Assembly (NCBI GenBank): GCA_016185125.1
Contig: JACPOC010000007.1
Coordinates: 49,985 to 113,984 of the forward strand
Length of the DNA: 64,000 nt
DNA from: Bacteroidota bacterium
Lineage (GTDB): Bacteria; Bacteroidota; Bacteroidia; B-17B0; Aurantibacillaceae
Direction of reading: 5' to 3'
Part shown: piece after piece, positions 1-8,236 of the stretch
Layout of the letters: every line of letters starts with the position of its first letter
Numbering within the stretch: the stretch's first letter is position 1
Position numbers and translations under genes: made by a program
Notes under the pieces: generated by a model
Seen by the model: the letters and a program-made list of their open reading frames with translations, nothing else
The model's database searches: none
Told to the model about the DNA's origin: nothing

Positions 1-489
1 TGCGTTTATTTCTTTTTCCGAGGTGGTAACACTATCCAACGTTATTTCGGCAAATGGGTAACCGTTATTTTCATAATAAGTTAATATTTTATTAATGCTT
101 CTGGCCACTTCGCGGTATCTGAAAGGTTTATTCGTATATAGTTTTTCGCTAATGCCAAGCCGCGAGGCCAGCGAAGGATTAAGGTTGCCCGCGCGTAAAT
201 GCGCCCATTTGTAAACTCCGTTCTCAGAAACCGTTGCAACTATTAAATTACCATTTGTGTTAATACTATCTGCGGAGGCCAATAAATATCCCTGATACTG
301 CAAGGCGCTGATTATATTATTGATTTCTTTATAAGCGGCTTCTTTTGTGGGATGTTTTTTTTTGTAATTTAATTTGGTTACAATTTTACTATTGCCAGGC
401 GATTCAATTTTCAGAAAAATTTCCTGGGCAGGCGTATTAAATACGCATAATAAAAGGCTTAATAGTATAATTCTTAATAAACAGATCAC
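1..489 (-). CDS. N-terminal part of a POTRA-containing outer-membrane protein (BamA/TamA-like), cut by the window edge
   Basis: I read this frame directly from the reverse strand; it is open from a GTG at 487-489 to the window edge (163 codons). The first ~22 residues form a signal peptide (hydrophobic LLRIILLSLLLCVF, then a TPAQ cleavage site). The body has the look of a POTRA repeat of the Omp85/TamA type: a helix AAYKEINNIISALQYQGY and a later NKILTYYENNGYPFAEI, where the 'yyennGYpfA' turn is typical of Bacteroidota surface-antigen D15-like proteins. An in-frame stop lies about 18 codons upstream of the GTG and there is no ATG between, so GTG is the best start. The beta-barrel would lie outside the window, so the family call is inference from the N-terminus only. 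Confidence 0.6.
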   Translation of the reverse strand, partial: MICLLRIILLSLLLCVFNTPAQEIFLKIESPGNSKIVTKLNYKKKHPTKEAAYKEINNIISALQYQGYLLASADSINTNGNLIVATVSENGVYKWAHLRAGNLNPSLASRLGISEKLYTNKPFRYREVARSINKILTYYENNGYPFAEITLDSVTTSEKEINA

Positions 490-734
490 TTTATTTAACG
501 TTAAAAATAAAAATTTAGTACCTAAGTTATCGCAATAGCATTAATTTACGTAAAAATAGTATATCCATGAATAGAATTTATTTCGCTTTAAACTTGCTTT
601 TTCATTTGCCCGGGCTTATACGTATTAAGGTTGCGCAGAATATTTAGCCTAATTGCTTAAATTTATTAAGGAATAAAAATTTTTTTTAGAGTAATTATTC
701 TCTTATTTTAGCAGACGTAAAACAAATTCACTTT

Positions 735-1076
735 ATGGAACAACATCACAATCATCCTCATTCTGAAGGTCAAAAACCCGTATCTTTTACAGTGCCTCTT
801 ATCATGGCCTCCGTAGTAATATTTATTATGGTGCTGTTATTGAGCGTTTGCGATCCTAAACATCATGGTAAATGCGAGTCAGGAGAGGAGTGTTCAAAAG
901 AATGTATGGACAAATGCGAAAAAGGCGATCATAGCAGCCACGATAAACAAGGTAATGAATTAAAAGGTTCTACCACACAGGGCAGTGAATCTACGCATTC
1001 CAAAGAGCAGAGTTCCGCGCAAGACGCTACCCAAGAGCACAAGCCTGCCACTGATAGTGTGCCCGCCAATCACTAA
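735..1076 (+). CDS. Small single-pass membrane protein, His-rich N-terminus and Cys-rich tail, unknown function
   Basis: 113 aa. A His-rich start (MEQHHNHPHSEGQK) is followed by one membrane segment at about residues 16-41 (VSFTVPLIMASVVIFIMVLLL), then a Cys cluster at residues ~47-61 (CESGEECSKECMDKCEKGD plus His) and a low-complexity Ser/Thr/Gln/His tail. The two His/Cys-rich stretches could bind a metal, but I recognise no family. The gene stands alone, between a minus-strand gene and a repeat-filled gap. ATG at 735 follows an AT-rich leader without a Shine-Dalgarno, as in the neighbours. That it is a real gene is likely; the function is open. Confidence 0.7.
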   Translation: MEQHHNHPHSEGQKPVSFTVPLIMASVVIFIMVLLLSVCDPKHHGKCESGEECSKECMDKCEKGDHSSHDKQGNELKGSTTQGSESTHSKEQSSAQDATQEHKPATDSVPANH

Positions 1077-1140
1077 CATTAAAAGATGTTTTTATTTAAA
1101 TTAAACCGTTTCTTACGGGGAATGGTTTTTTAGTTTCTCG

Positions 1141-1374
1141 CTAATTCTCTCGCAGACCATGCAGAGTTCTTGCGGTGGGTGCGGAGAAAGATATTGCCCG
1201 TGGATTGCGCTGATTTACGCAGATAAGATGTCTCCTTCTTCGACCTGACAAACAGAGTTATTTTCTCGCAGAGTATGCAGAGTTGTCATCCGACGTTAGG
1301 AGAGGGCTTATTAATGATATGTGTAAGAATTTAAAAATTTCTGTGCAATCACTAAAATCTATGAGCGAAAAAAC
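1141..1374. repeat. Gap with degenerate short intergenic repeats
   Basis: The ~300-bp gap holds no gene but several worn copies of short motifs. A 21-mer beginning TCTCGCAGA and ending ATGCAGAGTT occurs at 1148-1168 and again at 1264-1284 with only two differences. AGATGTCTCCTTCTTCGAC at 1226-1244 has a relative at 3382. GCTGATTTACGCAGATAAG (~1210-1228) and the CTGTGCAATCACTAAAATCT stretch near 1341-1360 look like forward and inverted forms of a 'CGCAGATT / AATCTGTG' motif. I take these as decayed members of intergenic repeat families; the function is unknown. Confidence 0.55.
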
Positions 1375-3150
1375 TTACTTCTTCCTCTCCCCAATTTGCT
1401 GACGCCACATGGCGTAATATAAGCCGCTTTGATTGATAAGATCTTCATGCTTACCTTGCTCTATTATATGGCCTTGCTCCAATACTACAATCTTATCGGC
1501 ATGCATAATGGTGCTTAAACGGTGTGCAATTAAAATGGTAATCTGATCTTTACTGGCGCTAATTTGCCTTATGGTTTCAGATATTTCTTCTTCGGTGAGT
1601 GAATCCAATGCCGAAGTTGCTTCATCAAAGATCAACAACTTTGGATTTCGTAAAAGAGACCGCGCAATAGAAATCCGTTGTTTTTCTCCGCCGCTTAATT
1701 TAATTCCTCCTTCGCCAATAGTGCTCATAATGCCGTTTTGAGCGCGGCGTAATAAATTGTGGCAAGCCGCTTTATTAAGCACTGCAATTATTTCTTCATC
1801 GCTTGCCGTGGGTTTTACAAATAAAAGATTGTCTTTAATGGTGCCGCTGAACAATTGCGAATCTTGCGAAACCAAACCCAGCTGCAGCCGCAACTCATTT
1901 AAATTAATTTTTGTAGATTGTATGTTGTTGTATAAAACTGAACCAATATTTGGCCGGTATAATCCCAATAATAATTTAACCAAAGTGGTTTTGCCGCTTC
2001 CGCTGGGGCCAACAAAGGCAACGGTTTCTCCCGCTTTTATTTTTAAGTTTATATTTTTAACCGCGTAACCCTGCAGGGTATTGTGTCCGAAGGAAAGATC
2101 TTTAAATTCAACTTCTTTAATTTCACCTAAAGTATCGGGGCGGGCGGGCACATCTTCCGACCGGGCGTTCATCAGCTTTTCAAAATTATCCATGCTTACT
2201 TTAGTTTCGTTAAACATGGTAATGGCATTGCCTAATTCCTGCAAAGGATTAAAAATAAAGAACGAAAAGAACATGAGTGTAACCAGGTCTCCGATTTTAA
2301 TAACTCCGTTAAATAAAAAACAATACAAGGCAAACACCAAACAGGTTCTTACAAAGTGAACCGTTGTTCCTTGAATAAAACCAAGGGAGCGTATAAAGCG
2401 CACTTTTTTTAACTCTAGGCCAAGTATTTTTAAAGTGGTTTTGTTAAGGCGTTTTTCTTCCTGCTCTACCAAACCAAGGCTTTTTACCAATTCAATGTTT
2501 CGTAACGATTCGGTGGTGGCGCCGGCTAAGGCGGTAGTTTCGCCTAGTATTTGTTTAGAGATGGTTTTTATTTTTTGTCCTAAAAAAGAGCTGATGCTTG
2601 CAATGATAGGTACAGTTGCCACAAACAATGGCCCCAGCAGCCAATGGATGTTTACCGCGTACACCACTACAAAAATAATTCCTATTAAAAATTGAAATAT
2701 GAGGGAGATAAAAATATTAACGAAGCGCTCGGTATCTGATTTTACTTTTTGAAGTTTGCCCAGGGTTTCGCCGCTGCGCTGATCTTCAAAATCAATATAG
2801 GGCAGCGATAAAGCCTTTTTAATTCCGTCGGTATACATTTGCGCGCCCGTGCGTTGAATAACAATGTTGGCAAAATAATCCTGAAAGTTTTTAGCAATGC
2901 GCGACATCATGGCCGCCCCCACCGAAAGGCTAAGAAAGAAGATGAGGTTTTGCGCAAACTCATTAAATGTAGCGCCAATTTTCCAGTAACGCGCGCCGCT
3001 ATCATCAAGGTGGGGCGTGCTGAATTTATTAATGAGTTTACCTGTTATTATGGAATCGCACAACGAAAAACATTGGTTAATGGCCGCTAAAAACAAGGCA
3101 AGAAACAATAATTGTTTATGTTGTTTTAAATAACTGATAAGAATTTTCAC
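1375..3150 (-). CDS. ABC exporter, fused permease and ATPase (MsbA-like)
   Basis: 591 aa half-transporter that would work as a homodimer in the inner membrane, exporting a lipid or hydrophobic compound. The N-terminal ~310 residues are a six-helix ABC exporter domain (membrane segments near 13-30, 66-82, 148-190, 265-310). The ATPase domain has Walker A GPSGSGKTT at 381-389, a Q-loop (GLVSQDSQLF), signature LSGGEKQR at 485-492, Walker B LLIFDE at 505-510 with the catalytic Glu present, and the H-loop in LIAHRLST. All ATPase motifs are intact, unlike the second exporter at 50687. Start is GTG; a TAnnTTTG promoter box ends only 4 nt before it. Substrate cannot be read from sequence. Confidence 0.9.
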   Translation of the reverse strand: MKILISYLKQHKQLLFLALFLAAINQCFSLCDSIITGKLINKFSTPHLDDSGARYWKIGATFNEFAQNLIFFLSLSVGAAMMSRIAKNFQDYFANIVIQRTGAQMYTDGIKKALSLPYIDFEDQRSGETLGKLQKVKSDTERFVNIFISLIFQFLIGIIFVVVYAVNIHWLLGPLFVATVPIIASISSFLGQKIKTISKQILGETTALAGATTESLRNIELVKSLGLVEQEEKRLNKTTLKILGLELKKVRFIRSLGFIQGTTVHFVRTCLVFALYCFLFNGVIKIGDLVTLMFFSFFIFNPLQELGNAITMFNETKVSMDNFEKLMNARSEDVPARPDTLGEIKEVEFKDLSFGHNTLQGYAVKNINLKIKAGETVAFVGPSGSGKTTLVKLLLGLYRPNIGSVLYNNIQSTKINLNELRLQLGLVSQDSQLFSGTIKDNLLFVKPTASDEEIIAVLNKAACHNLLRRAQNGIMSTIGEGGIKLSGGEKQRISIARSLLRNPKLLIFDEATSALDSLTEEEISETIRQISASKDQITILIAHRLSTIMHADKIVVLEQGHIIEQGKHEDLINQSGLYYAMWRQQIGERKK

Positions 3151-3154
3151 GGGG

Positions 3155-3162
3155 CAAATTTA
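3155..3162 (-). promoter_or_regulatory. Promoter -7 box (TAAATTTG) for the ABC exporter
   Basis: Reverse strand TAAATTTG matches the Bacteroidota -7 consensus TAnnTTTG. Only CCCC separates it from the GTG start, so the transcript should begin at or next to the start codon. Confidence 0.55.
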
Positions 3163-3381
3163 CGCTTTTTGCAGGGTTAATGCCATTATGATTAGTTTTT
3201 AATAGGATGGTATTTTTATTGATAAGTTAAAAAGTAAGCCGTTTATTTTAAAAAACGGAATTTTAAAGGATTTATTGTTGCTTTAGCGATGGTAGCGGCT
3301 TCAAAAAAAGCGCGACAACTGTTCCGAGCTTTTTGTTAAGAGTTACAATAGTTGTTTACTTAAAAAATTTAGATTACACAT

Positions 3382-3461
3382 AGATGCCTCCTTCTTTGGC
3401 ATGCCGGAATTAGAAAACGTGTGTTAAAGATTGCTTCACTCGTTATTCGCAATGTCGTTTT
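3382..3461. repeat. Worn intergenic repeats between the ABC exporter and icd genes
   Basis: AGATGCCTCCTTCTTTGGC at 3382-3400 matches the motif at 1226-1244. A second unit at 3429-3461 begins GATTGCTTCACTCGTTATTC and ends GCAATGTCGTTTT; this resembles the 'GATTGCTTC...TCGCAATGACG' type of intergenic repeat found in many bacterial genomes. No gene is visible in the 417-bp gap; it also holds the icd terminator. Confidence 0.5.
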
Positions 3462-3474
3462 GAAATAGGTGAGC

Positions 3475-3505
3475 AAAAAAAGCGCCCCGTATGGAACGCC
3501 TTTTT
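3475..3505 (-). terminator. Rho-independent terminator of icd
   Basis: On the minus strand AGGCGTTCC and GGGGCGCTT pair along nine positions (with G-U pairs) around a 5-nt loop, followed by a run of T. It lies ~65 nt after the icd stop codon. Confidence 0.65.
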
Positions 3506-3567
3506 AATCACTAATAAATCAAGCTAAAATTTAGAACTAACAACTTAGAATCAAAAACTAATCACTT

Positions 3568-4806
3568 TTAAGCGGTGGCTTTTACCAATGCTTGTTTTAA
3601 ATTAGCATCAATGGCTCCTAAAAATTCTTCGGTATATAAATAATGCTCGCCGTGCTTAACATTATTACCATGCGCGCATACTGCAAGGTCTTTGGTCATT
3701 TTACCGCTTTCTACTGTTTCCACACACACTTTTTCAAGTGTTTGAGCAAAGTGTACAAGTTCTTTGTTGCCATCTAATTTACCGCGAAATTCCAACCCTC
3801 TAGTCCATGCAAAAATACTTGCGATTGGATTGGTGGAAGTAGGTTTTCCTGCCTGGTGATCGCGGAAGTGGCGGGTAACCGTTCCGTGAGCTGCTTCTGC
3901 TTCCATAATTTTACCGTTGGGAGTAATTAATACAGAGGTCATTAATCCTAATGAGCCAAAGCCTTGGGCAACTGAATCTGACTGAACATCTCCATCATAA
4001 TTTTTACAAGCCCAAACAAAGCTTCCATTCCATTTTAACGCAGAAGCCACCATATCGTCAATTAAACGGTGTTCATAAACAATACCTGCTGCTTCGTATT
4101 TTGATTTATAATCTTTTTGATAGATCTCTTCAAAAATATCTTTAAAGCGACCGTCGTATTTTTTAAGGATGGTGTTTTTAGTAGATAAATATAAAGGCCA
4201 TTTTTTGTTTAAGGCCACGTTAAAACAAGAATGTGCAAAACCGCGGATACTTTCCTCGAGATTGTACATACCCATTGCAACGCCCGCGCCGTTAAATTTA
4301 AACACTTCGTGCTCAATTACTTTTCCGTCTTCGCCTTCAAACTTCATTGTTAATTTTCCTTTTCCGGGAATAACAAAATCGGTTGCTTTGTACTGATCTC
4401 CAAAAGCGTGGCGACCAACAATTATTGGGGAAGTCCAGTTAGTTACTAACCTAGGAACATTTTTACAAACGATGGGCTCACGAAAAACGGTACCATCAAG
4501 GATGTTACGGATGGTTCCGTTCGGCGATTTCCACATCTGCTTTAAATTAAATTCTTTAACGCGCGCTTCATCAGGAGTGATGGTAGCGCATTTGATACCA
4601 ACTTGGTATTTTTTAATGGCTTCAGCAGCGTCAATAGTTACCTGATCATTGGTTTCATCTCTATGTTCCATTCCAAGATCGTAGTATTTAATGTCAATAT
4701 CAAGGTAAGGAACAATTAATTTGTCCTTAATAAATTTCCAGATAATCCGGGTCATCTCATCACCGTCTAATTCTACTACGGGATTTGCTACTTTAATTTT
4801 ACTCAT
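3568..4806 (-). CDS. icd: NADP-dependent isocitrate dehydrogenase (type II, eukaryote-like)
   Basis: 412 aa, the usual length for the homodimeric IDH of the eukaryotic IDH1/IDH2 subfamily rather than the E. coli type. It oxidises isocitrate to 2-oxoglutarate in the TCA cycle, making NADPH. Visible motifs: N-terminal [14 protein letters not shown], the substrate loop [20 protein letters not shown] at 93-112, metal-binding aspartates in LIDDMVA and [10 protein letters not shown], and the NADP-binding AAHGTVTRH. The whole chain is intact. It is a monocistronic gene with its own -7 box 29 nt upstream and a terminator behind it. Assignment is firm. Confidence 0.97.
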   Translation of the reverse strand: MSKIKVANPVVELDGDEMTRIIWKFIKDKLIVPYLDIDIKYYDLGMEHRDETNDQVTIDAAEAIKKYQVGIKCATITPDEARVKEFNLKQMWKSPNGTIRNILDGTVFREPIVCKNVPRLVTNWTSPIIVGRHAFGDQYKATDFVIPGKGKLTMKFEGEDGKVIEHEVFKFNGAGVAMGMYNLEESIRGFAHSCFNVALNKKWPLYLSTKNTILKKYDGRFKDIFEEIYQKDYKSKYEAAGIVYEHRLIDDMVASALKWNGSFVWACKNYDGDVQSDSVAQGFGSLGLMTSVLITPNGKIMEAEAAHGTVTRHFRDHQAGKPTSTNPIASIFAWTRGLEFRGKLDGNKELVHFAQTLEKVCVETVESGKMTKDLAVCAHGNNVKHGEHYLYTEEFLGAIDANLKQALVKATA

Positions 4807-4835
4807 GGCTTAAGAATATATAATTTTTAGAACAA

Positions 4836-4843
4836 CAAATGTA
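4836..4843 (-). promoter_or_regulatory. Promoter -7 box (TACATTTG) for icd
   Basis: Exact TAnnTTTG match on the reverse strand, 29 nt before the icd ATG. Confidence 0.55.
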
Positions 4844-4912
4844 GAAAAGCTAATGTATTTACCAAGTTTTTTTGAGAGAATTTTATTGATTTTTATCAGG
4901 CATTTCTTATTT

Positions 4913-5090
4913 CTCGCTTAGAAACTCAAACGAATTCGCAGAGATTGCTGAGAATGTTGAGAAATAACAAACCCTCTGACATGTCAATGCTTTGTTTACT
5001 CAGTACAGGCTTAGGAGACATCTTGAAACGGGTGTTTGGGAGGTCTATCTCTCTTTGGTGGAGATGACAGGATTGCACATGTGGTTTCAA
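4913..5090. repeat. Repeat-derived gap upstream of psd
   Basis: The 408-bp gap 4807-5214 has no convincing gene. It contains degraded repeat pieces: ATTCGCAGAGATTGCTGAG (~4934-4952), recalling the CGCAGAG motif at 1151-1168, and a unit at 5042-5071 (GGTCTATCTCTCTTTGGTG, then GAGATGACAGG) similar in style to the 'TCTCCCTTTGGTCGAAATGACAGG' intergenic repeats of this phylum. The rest shows nothing I can name. Confidence 0.4.
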
Positions 5091-5214
5091 CAATCATTTA
5101 AATTTACTCAATCGGCGGCATCCGCGCTATATGCTCGCCACCAATCGTAAATCTCTATCTATTCTTCATGTGGTTAAAACCCTTATCTTTATCAAAAATT
5201 TAAATTATTAGCTG

Positions 5215-5871
5215 ATGAAATTTCATAAAGAAGGTTATATAAGTTTGGTGCTAGTGCTTGTTTTTAGTGTAATTATTATTTTCATAGGGCATCATTTTTT
5301 TCCTACTTACGCCATTGCGCATTGGTTTGCTTATTTGTTAAGCGCTTTTTTAACTATTATTATCCTTCAATTTTTCAGAGATCCTACGCGCGAATTTAAA
5401 ATGGGGGATAATCTGATTATTGCCCCGGCCGATGGAAAAGTGGTGGTTATTGAAGAAACTATCGAACTTGAATATTTTAAGGACAAACGTTTACAGGTAA
5501 GCATTTTTATGAGTCCTTTAAATGTACACATTAACCGTTTTCCTATTAGTGGCATGGTTAGTTTTTTTAAATACCATCCCGGCAAATTTTTAGCAGCCTG
5601 GGAGCCAAAAAGCAGCACCGATAATGAGCGTACCACCATTGTGGTAAAGCATAATAACGGAAAGGAAATATTGTTCCGTCAGGTGGCCGGTGCATTGGCA
5701 AGACGGATTGTGTGGTATTGCAAAGAAGGCGATAAAGCCGAGCAGTGCGGACAAATGGGCTTTATTAAATTTGGCTCGCGCGTTGATCTTTTTTTGCCTT
5801 TAGGAACAAAACTGAACGTAAAGATTGGTGATGTAGTAAAGGGTTCTCAAAGTGTGTTGGGAGAGATATAG
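5215..5871 (+). CDS. psd: Phosphatidylserine decarboxylase (short, archaetidylserine type)
   Basis: 218 aa, the short Psd form. It converts phosphatidylserine to phosphatidylethanolamine at the inner membrane. Two hydrophobic stretches at about 9-28 and 34-53 anchor it; the conserved FRDPTRE and APADGKV motifs follow at 54-75. Self-cleavage to the pyruvoyl enzyme should occur at Gly187-Ser188 in IKFGSRVDLFLP; MSPLNVHINRFP at 99-110 carries the conserved active-site His. The ATG at 5215 follows a 400-bp repeat-filled gap, and the next gene is 51 bp downstream on the same strand, so they may be cotranscribed. Assignment is firm on motifs. Confidence 0.95.
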   Translation: MKFHKEGYISLVLVLVFSVIIIFIGHHFFPTYAIAHWFAYLLSAFLTIIILQFFRDPTREFKMGDNLIIAPADGKVVVIEETIELEYFKDKRLQVSIFMSPLNVHINRFPISGMVSFFKYHPGKFLAAWEPKSSTDNERTTIVVKHNNGKEILFRQVAGALARRIVWYCKEGDKAEQCGQMGFIKFGSRVDLFLPLGTKLNVKIGDVVKGSQSVLGEI

Positions 5872-5922
5872 AATAAGGTAACGTACAATTTTAGGTTTTA
5901 AGCTCGTGCCTTTCATAGAAAT

Positions 5923-6897
5923 ATGTCAAAAGTTAAATACAGGTTTAATACAAAATCGCTTACCTACGAGAAAGTCAGGGTTACTTTCCGTGAGCGTTTT
6001 TGGCGTGTATTATCCTATCTGGCCATTGGCTTGGTATTTGCAACCATTACCATTTTTCTATCGCGCCAGTTTTTACCCTCTCCTTCCGAAAAAAAGCAAA
6101 ACCGTGAACTGGAAGCTTTGCAGCTGCAATATGAGCTTTTAAATAAAAAAATGACTCAAGCCGAATTGGTTTTAAAAGATCTTGAAGGCAGAGATGATAA
6201 TATTTACAGAACTATTTTTGAGAGTGAGCCTATTGCAAAAAGCATACGTTATGGCGGAAGCGGGGGAAGCGATAAGTACAGCGCTTTTAATAATTATGAT
6301 AATTCTGAATTGTTGATTTCAACAACCGAACGATTAGACCGATTAACAAAACGCTTATACATTCAATCTAAATCATTTGATGAAGTGGTTAGTCTTGCCA
6401 AAAGCAAACAAAAACTAATAGCTTCCATTCCTGCCATAATGCCTATCAATCAGAAAGACCTGGCGCACGCTGTTACAAGTGGCTTCGGCTGGCGCACACA
6501 TCCTATTTATAAAACCCAGGAGTTTCATCCGGGAATGGATTTTGCGGCGGAACAAGGCACGCCCATATACTCAACAGGAGATGGAGTAGTGGAGAGGGCA
6601 GATAATTTAGCGCAGGGGTACGGTAATCATGTTGTTATTAACCATGGATTTGGATATCAGACCTTGTACGGGCATATGAGCCGAATTAAGGCAAGGCAGG
6701 GGCAAAAAGTTTTGCGTGGAGAATTGATAGGTTATGTTGGCAGCACAGGCTTAAGTACCGCTCCTCATTTGCACTATGAAGTGATAAAAAATGCCGAAAA
6801 AGTAAATCCTATTAATTTTTATTATAACGATCTTTCTCCCGAACAATATCAACTCTTGGTTGAACTTTCTAAAAATTCATCTCAATCATTTGATTAA
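5923..6897 (+). CDS. M23 family metallopeptidase, membrane anchored
   Basis: 324 aa. A short cytoplasmic start is followed by one membrane helix (about 29-47), a periplasmic coiled coil (about 58-90) and a LytM/M23 domain at about 180-310. Zinc ligands are visible: H202 and D206 (FHPGMDFA) and H284 in HLHYEV, with H251 (YGHMS) and H282 as catalytic partners, so the domain should be an active peptidoglycan endopeptidase. The layout matches the divisome- or envelope-associated peptidases common in Bacteroidota. The next gene starts 1 nt after the stop, pointing to cotranscription with the permease. Confidence 0.9.
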   Translation: MSKVKYRFNTKSLTYEKVRVTFRERFWRVLSYLAIGLVFATITIFLSRQFLPSPSEKKQNRELEALQLQYELLNKKMTQAELVLKDLEGRDDNIYRTIFESEPIAKSIRYGGSGGSDKYSAFNNYDNSELLISTTERLDRLTKRLYIQSKSFDEVVSLAKSKQKLIASIPAIMPINQKDLAHAVTSGFGWRTHPIYKTQEFHPGMDFAAEQGTPIYSTGDGVVERADNLAQGYGNHVVINHGFGYQTLYGHMSRIKARQGQKVLRGELIGYVGSTGLSTAPHLHYEVIKNAEKVNPINFYYNDLSPEQYQLLVELSKNSSQSFD

Positions 6898-6898
6898 T

Positions 6899-8236
6899 AT
6901 GTCCCGCCACAAAATCGGATTTAATACTGCGGTTTCTATTGTTATTGCCAATATGATAGGCACCGGCGTTTTTACAAGTCTTGGCTTTCAGGTTTTAGGA
7001 ATAGAAAGTGGCTTTGCAATTTTGGCGCTTTGGATAGTGGGAGGGTTTATTGCATTATGCGGAGCACTTACCTACGGTGAAATAAGTTCCGCTTTTCCAG
7101 AGAGTGGTGGCGAGTATAATTATCTTTCCAAATTGTACCATCCTGCTATTGGCTTTATAAGCGGCTGGGTAAGTGTAAGTGTTGGCTTCGCGGCACCAAT
7201 AGCAGCCGCCTCTGTGGCATTGGGGCAATATGTTACAAAAATTTATCCGCAGGTAAATGCAACAATTTTATCATTAAGTGTTATTGCTGTTATAACAGCT
7301 GTACATTCTGTTAATTTAAAAGCCGGAAGTTTATTTCAAAGAATATTTACTGTTGTAAAAATAGTTTGTATTGTTATGTTTATTGGCTTTGGTTTGTTTC
7401 ATGTGCCTTCTCACACGGTAGATTACAGTGCAAGCCCATTTGCGTGGAAAGATATTTTTTCCTCCGCTTTTGCTGTTTCATTAATTTATGTTACTTACGC
7501 TTATAGCGGATGGAACGCCGCCACATACATTTCGGGAGAAATTGAAAATTCTAAAAAGAACTTACCGCGCGCCCTTTTTGTTGGCACGCTTGTAGTGATG
7601 GTTATTTATACAGTTTTAAATTTCGTGTTTTTATATTCAGTACCTATTCTTGAATTAAAAGGCGTTCTCGAAGTGGGATATTTGAGCGCCAATAAAATTT
7701 TTGGTTTACAGGTGGGACAATTTATGAGTTTGGTTATCGCGCTCTTATTGGTTTCAACCATTAGTGCCATGGTGCTTGCCGGACCGCGTGTAATGCAAAG
7801 TATGGGTAATGATATAAAAGGATTAAGATTCTTTGCTGCTTCCAATAAAAATAATGTTCCTTATGTTGCAATCATATTTCAATCATCCATAGCAGTTATC
7901 CTTGTACTCACCTCTTCCTTTCAATCGCTTATAACGTACGTGGGCTTTACCTTAAATTTATTTACATTTTTAACTGTTCTCGGGATTTTTATTTTACGTG
8001 TAAAATTTAAGCATGTGCAAACTACTTATAAAACATTTTTGTATCCGGTAACGCCAATTCTCTTTTTAATAATAGTGCTGTATATTCTTATTCATATTAT
8101 GATTGAAAGGCCAACAGAATCGTTATTTGGTTTGGCTACCGTATTGATTGGATTGTTGATCTATTTTTTAACTAATACTAAAAAAGATAAAACCATATTA
8201 TCCATATCTGAAAATGCACCTACTTCTCCGGATTAG
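6899..8236 (+). CDS. APC superfamily amino-acid permease
   Basis: 445 aa, about 12 membrane helices. The first helix carries the APC motif IVIANMIGTGVFTSLG (unwound GTG segment that binds the substrate amino group), followed by the LCGALTYGEISSAFPESGGEY stretch typical of the LAT/exchanger branch, and NLPRALFVGTLVVM after helix 6. I chose the ATG at 6899, which begins MSRHKIGFNTAVS 1 nt after the M23 stop; a start at 6860 would add 13 residues inside the preceding gene. The substrate is not predictable. The gene overlaps the next by 23 bp. Confidence 0.9.
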   Translation: MSRHKIGFNTAVSIVIANMIGTGVFTSLGFQVLGIESGFAILALWIVGGFIALCGALTYGEISSAFPESGGEYNYLSKLYHPAIGFISGWVSVSVGFAAPIAAASVALGQYVTKIYPQVNATILSLSVIAVITAVHSVNLKAGSLFQRIFTVVKIVCIVMFIGFGLFHVPSHTVDYSASPFAWKDIFSSAFAVSLIYVTYAYSGWNAATYISGEIENSKKNLPRALFVGTLVVMVIYTVLNFVFLYSVPILELKGVLEVGYLSANKIFGLQVGQFMSLVIALLLVSTISAMVLAGPRVMQSMGNDIKGLRFFAASNKNNVPYVAIIFQSSIAVILVLTSSFQSLITYVGFTLNLFTFLTVLGIFILRVKFKHVQTTYKTFLYPVTPILFLIIVLYILIHIMIERPTESLFGLATVLIGLLIYFLTNTKKDKTILSISENAPTSPD

